9,520 nucleotides of DNA from an uncultured Mollicutes bacterium (GTDB taxonomy: Bacteria > Bacillota_I > Bacilli_A > RFN20 > CAG-826): contig CALBGF010000059.1 of assembly GCA_937893635.1 (NCBI GenBank), positions 1 to 9,520 of the forward strand, written 5' to 3'. Positions 1-6,124 of this stretch are shown one piece after another; position 1 is the first letter of the stretch, and each line of letters begins with the position of its first letter. Below the pieces are notes generated by a model, which was not told the origin of the DNA, made no database searches, and saw only the letters and a program-made list of their open reading frames with translations. The translations under genes were made by a program, and so were the position numbers.

Positions 1-356
1 GCTAATCCTTGTGGTATTAAAGATCGAGGACAAAGTAATATAGGTAAGAAAAATGGATTTAAGAAATAATAAAAACTATTCGCACCAATATTATTTACAC
101 CTAATACAGTATTAGAATCCCATAAAGGAAATTCGCCTGTCTTTAAGAAATGCCACCAATCATCATATCCATTAGTGTAAAAAGGTATTTGTTGCTGGAC
201 ATAGTCTCCACCTAATGGAATTGTAAAACTTTCAATTAGTAGTACTGCAATAGCCATAATAAAAGCTAACCCAAAAAGAAATAAGAAATAATAAAATACA
301 CTTTGCTTATTCTTTAAAAAGGCAAATTTAGGTTTAATTCTTTCCCATAACTTCAT
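1..356 (-). CDS. YfhO-family membrane protein, N-terminal part (runs off the window)
   Basis: Open from an ATG at 354-356 to the window edge: 118 full codons, no stop. A good AAGGAG site at 367-372 lies 10 nt upstream of the ATG. Residues 1-20 are basic and cytosolic-looking, residues 21-43 form one strong membrane helix, and then comes an extracytoplasmic stretch with GGDYVQQQIPFY (Asp51), DDWW, GEFPLWDSNT and NSFYYFLNPFF. That pattern (helix, acidic first loop, G-x-x-PLWD, then Pro-Phe) is what I know from the N-terminus of YfhO-family proteins. These are large GT-C-like polytopic membrane proteins linked in Bacillus and Listeria to glycosylation of lipoteichoic acid. The family call rests on pattern memory and the substrate is inference. 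The gene lies after a strong terminator and has its own promoter, so it is not part of the upstream GH3 operon. Confidence 0.72.
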   Translation of the reverse strand, partial: MKLWERIKPKFAFLKNKQSVFYYFLFLFGLAFIMAIAVLLIESFTIPLGGDYVQQQIPFYTNGYDDWWHFLKTGEFPLWDSNTVLGVNNIGANSFYYFLNPFFLPILLCPRSLIPQGL

Positions 357-376
357 GTTTTGTTAGCTCCTTAATG

Positions 377-395
377 TTAATCTCTTTGAGATTAA
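377..395. repeat. Perfect 8-bp palindrome in the leader of the YfhO-type gene
   Basis: TTAATCTC and GAGATTAA are perfect inverted arms around a 3-nt TTT loop. On the minus strand the site sits just downstream of the proposed -10 (400-405), covering the expected transcription start, and ahead of the ribosome binding site at 367-372. A dimeric repressor could bind here, or the RNA could form a small hairpin in the leader. There is no U-run after it, so it is not a terminator. The protein that would bind is unknown. Confidence 0.45.
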
Positions 396-399
396 AGAT

Positions 400-428
400 A
401 TTATATACACTTTTAATCTTTTTATAAA
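400..428 (-). promoter_or_regulatory. Promoter of the YfhO-type gene
   Basis: On the minus strand there is a perfect -10, TATAAT (400-405), and a partial -35, TTTATA (423-428, four of six consensus bases), separated by 17 bp. Transcription would start near 393, giving a leader of about 37 nt with the AAGGAG site. The promoter lies downstream of the terminator at 477-515, as an independent start should. Confidence 0.6.
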
Positions 429-437
429 CACTTTTAA
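401..437. repeat. Tandem direct repeat, 21-bp period, overlapping the promoter
   Basis: The 16-mers at 401-416 and 422-437 match at 15 of 16 positions, including the exact 10-mer ACACTTTTAA at 407-416 and 428-437. The 21-bp offset is two helical turns, so both copies face the same side of the DNA. The copies overlap the proposed -10 and -35 of the YfhO-type gene. Direct repeats at this spacing are typical of LytTR regulator sites, but the core (minus strand AAAGTGT) is only a partial match to ACAGTT. A simple tandem duplication is the alternative. Confidence 0.55.
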
Positions 438-476
438 AATCAAATGTAATAATTAACACATAATTTATCTAGAAAT

Positions 477-515
477 AAAAAAATATCTCCAATCACGCGC
501 AAATGATTGGAGATA
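477..515 (-). terminator. Rho-independent terminator of the GH3 operon
   Basis: Perfect 12-bp arms TATCTCCAATCA (484-495) and TGATTGGAGATA (504-515) enclose an 8-nt loop. On the minus strand the stem is followed by seven T (483-477) and then ATTT. It begins 16 nt after the stop codon of the small membrane protein gene (TAA at 532-534). There is no T-run on the plus-strand side, so it acts in one direction only. Confidence 0.93.
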
Positions 516-531
516 GGAGGGGGTAAAATTA

Positions 532-951
532 TTACTTAAGCCAACATACAACAATATCAGCAATTGTTCCAAGAAGTAAGCAAACGCCAAATCCTATAAT
601 TTTAGGAAATTGAGTAGCATCTCCCCACATAACAATATTATAAATTTTATCAACAACTGATAAAACTGATCCACTAGCAAATAAAGACATCGCTAAAGTA
701 ATCATTACCGCAACAATTAGTCGCATATAGCTTGAATATTTAATTTCATAAGCATTCATAATTATGCTTCCGATTTGAAATAACAAACCAATAATTAAAC
801 AAATCAATGCTGGTTTATATTCTTCTGGTACTTTCGGAATCATATTCCCAAAATTTGCCACATAAATCAAACTAATAAAACTTAAGACAAAAGCGACAAT
901 TTGAATAATAATCGCTGGTTGGCGTAATTTTGAAATAACTTGTTTATTCAT
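532..951 (-). CDS. Small four-helix membrane protein of unknown function
   Basis: This is 139 residues from the ATG at 949-951. That start is chosen because AAGGAGG at 960-966 lies 8 nt upstream; a longer reading from 1008 has no such site and would intrude further into the preceding gene. The start overlaps the end of the GH3 gene by 8 nt, so the two are probably translationally coupled. Four hydrophobic stretches are visible at about residues 14-34, 48-66, 76-100 and 118-137. The N-terminus is short and basic (MNKQVISKLRQ), and a short polar loop, IPKVPEEYKP, lies between helices 1 and 2. I recognise no family. Its tight coupling to a membrane-tethered GH3 enzyme suggests an assembly, anchoring or transport partner, which is inference only. 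It is the last gene before the terminator. Confidence 0.85.
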   Translation of the reverse strand: MNKQVISKLRQPAIIIQIVAFVLSFISLIYVANFGNMIPKVPEEYKPALICLIIGLLFQIGSIIMNAYEIKYSSYMRLIVAVMITLAMSLFASGSVLSVVDKIYNIVMWGDATQFPKIIGFGVCLLLGTIADIVVCWLK

Positions 952-3934
952 GATTTTGTCCTCCTTTTGCCGATATTTTTTTATTTTTATCAAGGATTCC
1001 AAACTCATTAAGAACGATAAGAGTCACTCCAGCAAGAGTTAATGCTGATAACACTCCAATAAGTGCATATTCTGCTTTTTGCCACCACGGCGTAACAGTG
1101 TAAATGCGTGTTTTAGTAGAAATTCCATTCATAGCACTATTTTTAGTAATTACATAATGGAAATGATGAACCATGTCTCTTAATTTTTCATATAATGCAC
1201 CATCATCATTATCTTGGATGTATTTACTTATTGCCTTAGCTCCTCGAGCGGTAACATCTGTAGAAAATAAATCAGTTCCTGATGCAAATTCAGTAACATA
1301 ATAAATAGAATAGTGTTGTGCAGCATCTGTTTGGAAAAAGCCTTTAAATCCCCATTCATTTCTTGTTACATTTTTCGCATAACTAGCATTATTATCTGAT
1401 ACGCAGCCTAGACGATTAAATGACATCATACATCCTAATGTGTTATCTGTAGAGTTTAATGAGCTCTCAAATGCTCTTAACCCTATTTCTCGCATTCCTT
1501 GTTCTTCAAAGAATACTGATACACCTTGTCGATGAAATTCTTGATCATTTAATACGAAGTGTTTTACTGCAGTTGTAACACCTTTTTTTAACATACCAGC
1601 ATTTTCAGCTTCTGCAATTAGGTATGTTAAGTTAGCATCTTCGGAATAATAAATACATGATCTACCATTAAATGGTGTTCGATGAAGATTTAACCCTGGA
1701 CCATTAACAACATTAACGCCAGCAAATAAACTTTCTTCACCCATTAATTCACCACGTCTAGTGATCAACTCTTTATTATATGTAGCGCCTAAAATTGGCA
1801 TAGATGGATAAGTAGTACATTTTTCATTATCAAATTTTAATTTACTACATAATCCCATTGGTCCATCAATAAACTTTAAATTTGGAACCATATATTTTGC
1901 AATAGCTTTCGTGCCTGATGCTTCAGCGGTGATAAGCGCTAATTCATCAATAGAATATTGTGATAAATATTCTTCCCATAATGGATCATCATAATCTTTA
2001 TCCTTTAATTGAATCAAAGGAATGTTTTTATTAATACCATATTGATAATATTTTAAAGATTTAGAATCTGCTGGTTTTGTATATAAATCGCCTTTTAATA
2101 AACGAATCATTTCGCTAGTGGCCGCTACAGTGGTTTGAGTTACTGGATAAGTATCGTCCCAGTCACTACGAGATAAATATTTTACCACTGGTTTAGTAAA
2201 GAAGTGATTTAAATCACATTCATCAAATACATTTGTTACAGCATTTCCTGTGTATTTTGAAGTTGCAAATGTTGTTTTGTCAAAAGTCTCACTCCAATGA
2301 TATGTTTGCTCAACATTACCAATAACATCATTACCATCTTGATCAATCAAACCGTTTGCGCCTTTATTTTTAAGAATATTATTTAATGCATTATGCACAT
2401 CATCACCAATAGCAAAATAATAATCACCTTCAGATATGATGTATGTTTTTGCTTCGTTTCTATCATAAGAAGCTAATAAATACTTATCAACATCTAAAGT
2501 AATAGTTTCACTTTCACCTTTATTTAATAATTTTGTTTTTCCAAATTGTACTAATTGAATAGCGCTTTTTTCTACACCATTTTCCTTTTCATAGGTACCA
2601 TATGGTGTTTGAGCATATAGTAAAACTGATTTTTTACCTGCTATATTACCAGTATTTGTAACACTAACTTTTACTTCAAAAGTACCATTGTTTTTAGAAT
2701 TAACACTTTCAATTTTTTGATCAAATGAAGTATAGGATAAGCCATATCCAAAAGGATAAACCATTTCTTTAGCATAGTTCCATGCACCTGATATAGATCC
2801 TTTAGTAGAATCAGCATTTCCTTGCTTTAAGATATAATCTTCATATCTTGTTTCATAATAACGATATCCCACATAAATACCTTCAACTTGTGTAGACATA
2901 TATGCATAATCATCTTCTGCGTCTTTGACCGTTTGTCCGATTTCATCTAAATTAGTGTATTTTGGAGTATTTGTACCCGAATTAACACAAGCTGGCGCAG
3001 ATAATGAATTACTTGCCCATGTGTCCACTAATGAGCCAGATGGATTAACTACTCCTGTTAACAAATCAGGAATCGCTGCTGCACCCCATTGTCCTACTGA
3101 TCCAGTCCATAAACATGCATCAATATCATATTCTTCTAACCATTCTAATTCCAATTGATTTGTTGTGTTAATAATAACAATTATTTTGTTAAATTTGCCC
3201 GAAGATTTGACCATATTAATCATATCTTTTTCATTTTTACTAAGAGCAAGTTTTGAATTATTATTACTATCTTTCATCCACATATCTGTACCTTCGCCAG
3301 ATTCTCGAGAAATAACAATAATCGCGGCATCATTATAATCTTTAAAAGAATTTTTGATTCCATCAGTATAAAAAGATAAAGGTACTTCTCCTATATCTTC
3401 TTTTGTATTATCCACACCATCATAGTGACGAGTAATATTAGATTTTTTATATGCGTCCCATAATACTGGATTGATTGTAAAACCTTTTTCTTTAAAAGCA
3501 TTATCAAAAGTCATCATATTATTTTCACTAACAGAATTTCCTTCTCCACCTCCACTAGGTAGATAGACGAAGTTTGTGGCGTTATTACCAAAAATAGATA
3601 CTCTTCTTTCATTTGATTTAAGCGGTAAAGCATTGTTTTTATTTCTCATTAAAGTTGCCCCTTCGGCAACTTCGTTATAGCATTGTGCTTTTGTATCTTT
3701 TAATAACAAATCTTGGTTTGCTTTTGAAAAAGTTCCATCACCATACTCTGATTTATAATATCTAGTATCGGTGGTATCATCTTTAGGTTGTTCTGTACGA
3801 ATGTTATTAATATTTAAAGTATCATTAATTTTTGATTCCCATTGTTTGGTATAATCCGTGAATACAGAAGTAAAAGCAAGCAAGCATCCAAGAGTTGCTG
3901 TAGCACCTAGAAGTATTTGTTTTCTTTTTTTCAT
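944..3934 (-). CDS. Extracellular membrane-tethered GH3 glycoside hydrolase, inverted domain order
   Basis: This is 996 residues from the ATG at 3932-3934, preceded at 6 nt by AGGAA (3941-3945). A further start 13 codons upstream falls in the intergenic hairpin and lacks a site. The N-terminal helix is about residues 6-25. The usual C-terminal alpha/beta sandwich of GH3 comes first (about 75-390), with SRESGEGTDM near 209-218; Glu214 is the likely acid/base. A fibronectin-III-like domain follows (about 395-510, opened by YPFGYGLSYTSF). Last is the usual N-terminal TIM barrel (about 650-915), with IDGPMG (Asp690), NGR..YYSED, KHF (Lys791-His792) and GFFQTDAAQ (Asp870, likely nucleophile). A second helix at 954-975 is followed by a basic tail. 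Both ends should lie in the cytosol with the enzyme outside. Inverted order is known in some beta-glucosidases of Ruminococcus and Butyrivibrio. Substrate unknown, perhaps a beta-glucoside. The R of DGPxGxR is Cys here, and the W usual after the nucleophile is Ala. Confidence 0.92.
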   Translation of the reverse strand: MKKRKQILLGATATLGCLLAFTSVFTDYTKQWESKINDTLNINNIRTEQPKDDTTDTRYYKSEYGDGTFSKANQDLLLKDTKAQCYNEVAEGATLMRNKNNALPLKSNERRVSIFGNNATNFVYLPSGGGEGNSVSENNMMTFDNAFKEKGFTINPVLWDAYKKSNITRHYDGVDNTKEDIGEVPLSFYTDGIKNSFKDYNDAAIIVISRESGEGTDMWMKDSNNNSKLALSKNEKDMINMVKSSGKFNKIIVIINTTNQLELEWLEEYDIDACLWTGSVGQWGAAAIPDLLTGVVNPSGSLVDTWASNSLSAPACVNSGTNTPKYTNLDEIGQTVKDAEDDYAYMSTQVEGIYVGYRYYETRYEDYILKQGNADSTKGSISGAWNYAKEMVYPFGYGLSYTSFDQKIESVNSKNNGTFEVKVSVTNTGNIAGKKSVLLYAQTPYGTYEKENGVEKSAIQLVQFGKTKLLNKGESETITLDVDKYLLASYDRNEAKTYIISEGDYYFAIGDDVHNALNNILKNKGANGLIDQDGNDVIGNVEQTYHWSETFDKTTFATSKYTGNAVTNVFDECDLNHFFTKPVVKYLSRSDWDDTYPVTQTTVAATSEMIRLLKGDLYTKPADSKSLKYYQYGINKNIPLIQLKDKDYDDPLWEEYLSQYSIDELALITAEASGTKAIAKYMVPNLKFIDGPMGLCSKLKFDNEKCTTYPSMPILGATYNKELITRRGELMGEESLFAGVNVVNGPGLNLHRTPFNGRSCIYYSEDANLTYLIAEAENAGMLKKGVTTAVKHFVLNDQEFHRQGVSVFFEEQGMREIGLRAFESSLNSTDNTLGCMMSFNRLGCVSDNNASYAKNVTRNEWGFKGFFQTDAAQHYSIYYVTEFASGTDLFSTDVTARGAKAISKYIQDNDDGALYEKLRDMVHHFHYVITKNSAMNGISTKTRIYTVTPWWQKAEYALIGVLSALTLAGVTLIVLNEFGILDKNKKISAKGGQNHE

Positions 3935-3954
3935 TTTACTTTCCTCGTAACAAA

Positions 3955-3983
3955 ACAAGATAAGGTTTTTCACCCTATCTTGT
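3955..3983 (-). promoter_or_regulatory. Intercistronic hairpin between lipoprotein and GH3 genes (possible leaky terminator)
   Basis: ACAAGATA (3955-3962) pairs with TATCTTGT (3976-3983), extended by two G-C pairs after one mismatch, around a 7-nt loop. On the minus strand it begins 9 nt after the lipoprotein stop (TAA at 3993-3995) and is followed by the imperfect T-run TTTTGTT, then by the GH3 ribosome binding site. It could act as a weak terminator that lowers GH3 mRNA relative to the lipoprotein, or as a stem protecting the upstream message. The T-run is too poor for a full terminator. Confidence 0.55.
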
Positions 3984-3992
3984 AATAATTAA

Positions 3993-4700
3993 TTAAGCAG
4001 CTTTACCTGGGAATGCAACGTTATATTCAAATTGAAGTTGTGCGTCAAATTCACCAGATTCAAAAGTTATTTTATTCCAATCTTCAGCGCTTCCTTCATA
4101 AAGAATTGTAGTATAGGAAGTATCTAAAAATACTGAAGCGCCAATAGTTTTTACAGTTTTTGGAAGCCATAATTTAGTAGACGCTCCTTCTTTACCATGG
4201 AAGAATGACATAGATGCTAAATATACCGCACTTTGCGATGCAACATAAGTCTCTTCTTGTGTGGCGGTTAGTGAACCATCGCCATAGCAACGAATTCCGT
4301 TTGCGTGAATATATTCATATGATGTATCCCAGTTACGGAATGCTAAACTACCAATGGCTTCAACAGAATTTGGTAAAGTAATACCTTTAACGCCTGGAGC
4401 ACTTTTACTTGTAAAAGCTTGGTCTCCAATTGCTTTAACTGCTTTTCCATTATAAGTAGAAGGTACAACAATATAAGCATCTGTACAAGTTCCAATACCA
4501 GTACAAACATAATAATCTTCATCACCTGTAACATAATCTCCAAAAGAGAAGCCACCTTCAATTTCAGAAGCTAACTTAAAAGCTAATCCTTCTGAAGCTT
4601 TCTTTCCTTCTGCATAGTCTAATAATTTTGCTGAACAACTTGTACTAGCAGCTAATAAAGCAGCGAATACTAAACCTTTCATAGCAATGTTCTTTTTCAT
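3993..4700 (-). CDS. BspA-type leucine-rich-repeat lipoprotein
   Basis: This is 235 residues from the ATG at 4698-4700, with AGGAGG at 4708-4713 seven nt upstream. The N-terminus MKKNIAMKG, a hydrophobic stretch at about 10-18 and STSC (Cys22) look like a lipoprotein signal, although Ser at -3 is weaker than the usual Leu. Three BspA/TpLRR-like units are visible: about 76-96 (IVVPSTYNG..V.AIGDQAF), 106-121 (ITLPNSVEAIGSLAF) and 176-215 (LWLPKTVKTIGASVF, then LYEGSAEDWNKITF, the usual closing signature). About 55 residues separate units two and three. The protein is short for its class. Such proteins bind surface partners or polymers in other bacteria; the ligand here is unknown. It is the first gene of the three-gene unit, directly behind the LytTR-repeat and cre control region, so it probably works outside the cell with the GH3 enzyme. 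Confidence 0.85.
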   Translation of the reverse strand: MKKNIAMKGLVFAALLAASTSCSAKLLDYAEGKKASEGLAFKLASEIEGGFSFGDYVTGDEDYYVCTGIGTCTDAYIVVPSTYNGKAVKAIGDQAFTSKSAPGVKGITLPNSVEAIGSLAFRNWDTSYEYIHANGIRCYGDGSLTATQEETYVASQSAVYLASMSFFHGKEGASTKLWLPKTVKTIGASVFLDTSYTTILYEGSAEDWNKITFESGEFDAQLQFEYNVAFPGKAA

Positions 4701-4738
4701 ATTTTTTCCTCCTGAGCGTATTTTTCGTTTCTAAAGGA

Positions 4739-4744
4739 ATAATA
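4739..4744 (-). promoter_or_regulatory. Probable -10 of the lipoprotein-GH3 operon
   Basis: On the minus strand this reads TATTAT, five of six bases of TATAAT. No good -35 stands 16-18 bp upstream; that space is taken by the cre-like site. A poor -35 is usual where an upstream activator recruits polymerase. The nearer LytTR-type repeat ends 32 nt before this hexamer, close to the distance I recall for AgrA sites at the staphylococcal agr promoters. The start would be near 4732, giving a leader of about 32 nt with the AGGAGG site. Confidence 0.5.
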
Positions 4745-4755
4745 ACTGATAAAGA

Positions 4756-4769
4756 ATAAAGCGCTTACA
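4756..4769 (-). promoter_or_regulatory. CcpA catabolite-responsive element (cre)
   Basis: The minus strand reads TGTAAGCGCTTTAT, which matches TGWAANCGNTNWCA at all but the last two or three positions and contains the core palindrome AAGCGCTT. It lies between the LytTR-type repeats and the -10, at the expected -35 position, where a bound CcpA would block polymerase. That fits glucose repression of an operon with a glycoside hydrolase. CcpA itself is not in the window. Confidence 0.7.
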
Positions 4770-4776
4770 AAACAAC

Positions 4777-4806
4777 ATTAACTGTTTTTTTCACAACTTG
4801 AACTGT
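4777..4806 (-). promoter_or_regulatory. LytTR/AgrA-type direct-repeat operator
   Basis: On the minus strand ACAGTTCAA (4798-4806) and ACAGTTAAT (4777-4785) are 9-bp direct repeats separated by 12 bp, a 21-bp period. The second fits the AgrA consensus (T/A)(A/C)(C/A)GTTN(A/G)(T/G) completely and the first in eight of nine positions. The site starts 2 nt after the kinase stop codon and lies upstream of the -10 of the lipoprotein-GH3 operon. The regulator encoded at 6125-6820 is the obvious candidate to bind. Confidence 0.75.
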
Positions 4807-4808
4807 AT

Positions 4809-6113
4809 TTATTTTTGATTTAAAGGCATAGAAATAAATACACAAAATAGTTCTTCTGTATTTTCAATATCAAATGTTCCATGATATTTTTTGGTAATAT
4901 ATTTCATTCCCTTAATACCATATCCATGATACTTTTTATCTTTCTTTGATGTTTTTAAATTCGCATCAAGTTCATTAATATGCGAACAATAATTTTGCAT
5001 TTCAAAGAACACATAATTATCTTCTTTATATAAGCGCATGGATATTAAGCGTTGATCTTTATTTTCTTTTAATTCTGCCTCAATAGCGTTATCCATAGCG
5101 TTACCTATTAAAGAGAAAATATCTATCGATGGCATAAAATCCAGTAGTTTTCCATCTGCTATACACGTAAAACGAATTTGTTCTTTTTCTAACAATAAAC
5201 TTTTACTTGCAATAATAGTATCAATTGCTTCATTACCAGTTCGTGGAATATTACTATATATTTTGATTCTTTTACTAACTGAATCAATTATATCTTTATC
5301 TTTTTCTTCCAACTTTTCTTTGTTAATAAGTGATATTTCTTTTGATAAATCATGTAATTTAATGTTTATATAATCAATATTTTCTTGATTTAACTCATAA
5401 ATCTCTGCTTGCTTCTTTAATGCTGTTTCTAAAGTACCCACGTCTTCTTTAAGAATTTCATTTTGGAATAGACCATTCATATACGCTAAAGTAAATAAGG
5501 AAAACATTGAAGAATAAGAATATACAATAATGTTAACTGTTGTTTGTTTTAATTCAGGATAAGCAGATTTTAATTGGGCTAACACAGTTAATATTGTCAC
5601 GCCTAATATTGCAACTACAATCGTAGCTATATTATTGACCTTGATTGTCTTTTTATATTTAGATTTATAAACCACAACTAAATAATAAATAAAGCAATAA
5701 AACACCATTAAAGAAATTCTAATAATCATGTGATCTACGCTTCTTACTTGCAAACCACATAATAATGCAATATCTCCAGATAAACTAGATACAAAGTTCT
5801 CTCCAAACCAAGCACAAAGAGCAAAAAACAATCCTTCTAGGAAGCTTAATTTATAACAAAACATTAAAACAACAATTCCAAGTAAAAAAGGTAAAAAGAA
5901 ATAATAGGTAAAAAAGCCAATTTTCATATTATTCATTAAAAATTCTTCGTTTGGCCAAATGAAAAATATTATAAAATACAAGATAGAGCAAATAGATACT
6001 CTTAGAGCAAATTTTTTTCTTCTATCAACATAAATTGTGGAAATAATTAAGTTTACAATAAAGTTAAATGCAAAGCCTCCAATTAATGATAATGGATTTT
6101 TTAATAACGGCAT
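4809..6113 (-). CDS. GHKL-family sensor histidine kinase (AgrC-like)
   Basis: This is 434 residues from the ATG at 6111-6113. That start is preferred over a GTG at 6120-6122 because the purine-rich AAGGGTGA then stands 5 nt upstream, whereas it would overlap the GTG. Six or seven membrane helices fill the first 215 residues. A coiled-coil-like linker (about 220-250) leads to YINIKLHDLSKE (His254, the likely phospho-acceptor). The ATP-binding domain has the N-box LIGNAMDNAIEAE (Asn338) and the G-box YHGYGIKGMKYI (Gly397-Gly399), typical of the AgrC/ComD/FsrC kinases whose partners are LytTR regulators. It follows the regulator gene by 11 nt, so the two are co-transcribed. No agrB or agrD-like gene is visible nearby, so the signal need not be an autoinducing peptide; a cell-wall or glycan cue is equally possible. 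Its stop almost touches the operator of the next operon. Confidence 0.9.
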   Translation of the reverse strand: MPLLKNPLSLIGGFAFNFIVNLIISTIYVDRRKKFALRVSICSILYFIIFFIWPNEEFLMNNMKIGFFTYYFFLPFLLGIVVLMFCYKLSFLEGLFFALCAWFGENFVSSLSGDIALLCGLQVRSVDHMIIRISLMVFYCFIYYLVVVYKSKYKKTIKVNNIATIVVAILGVTILTVLAQLKSAYPELKQTTVNIIVYSYSSMFSLFTLAYMNGLFQNEILKEDVGTLETALKKQAEIYELNQENIDYINIKLHDLSKEISLINKEKLEEKDKDIIDSVSKRIKIYSNIPRTGNEAIDTIIASKSLLLEKEQIRFTCIADGKLLDFMPSIDIFSLIGNAMDNAIEAELKENKDQRLISMRLYKEDNYVFFEMQNYCSHINELDANLKTSKKDKKYHGYGIKGMKYITKKYHGTFDIENTEELFCVFISMPLNQK

Positions 6114-6124
6114 ATTTATCACCC

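Noticed and set aside
515..523. AGGAGGGGG on the plus strand, resembling a ribosome binding site
   Set aside because: No plus-strand coding frame follows; it lies between the terminator stem and the end of a minus-strand gene.
952..1008. Longer start for the four-helix membrane protein
   Set aside because: It would extend the overlap with the GH3 gene to 65 nt and ignore the AAGGAGG site placed for the ATG at 951.
2925..3158. 77-residue open frame on the plus strand inside the GH3 gene
   Set aside because: It lies antisense to well-supported GH3 sandwich-domain coding sequence, has no ribosome binding site and shows no recognisable protein character.
3860..3934. Possible lipobox (TLGC) in the GH3 N-terminus
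   Set aside because: The Cys at residue 17 is in the middle of the hydrophobic helix with more hydrophobic residues after it, which does not fit a cleavage site; a membrane anchor is the better reading.
3935..3973. Longer GH3 start 13 codons upstream
   Set aside because: It begins within the intercistronic hairpin, has no ribosome binding site and adds residues before a normal basic-plus-hydrophobic N-terminus.
4343..4561. 72-residue open frame on the minus strand, shifted frame within the lipoprotein gene
   Set aside because: It overlaps the LRR coding sequence in another frame; its Leu/Val-rich composition is a shadow of the repeat codons.
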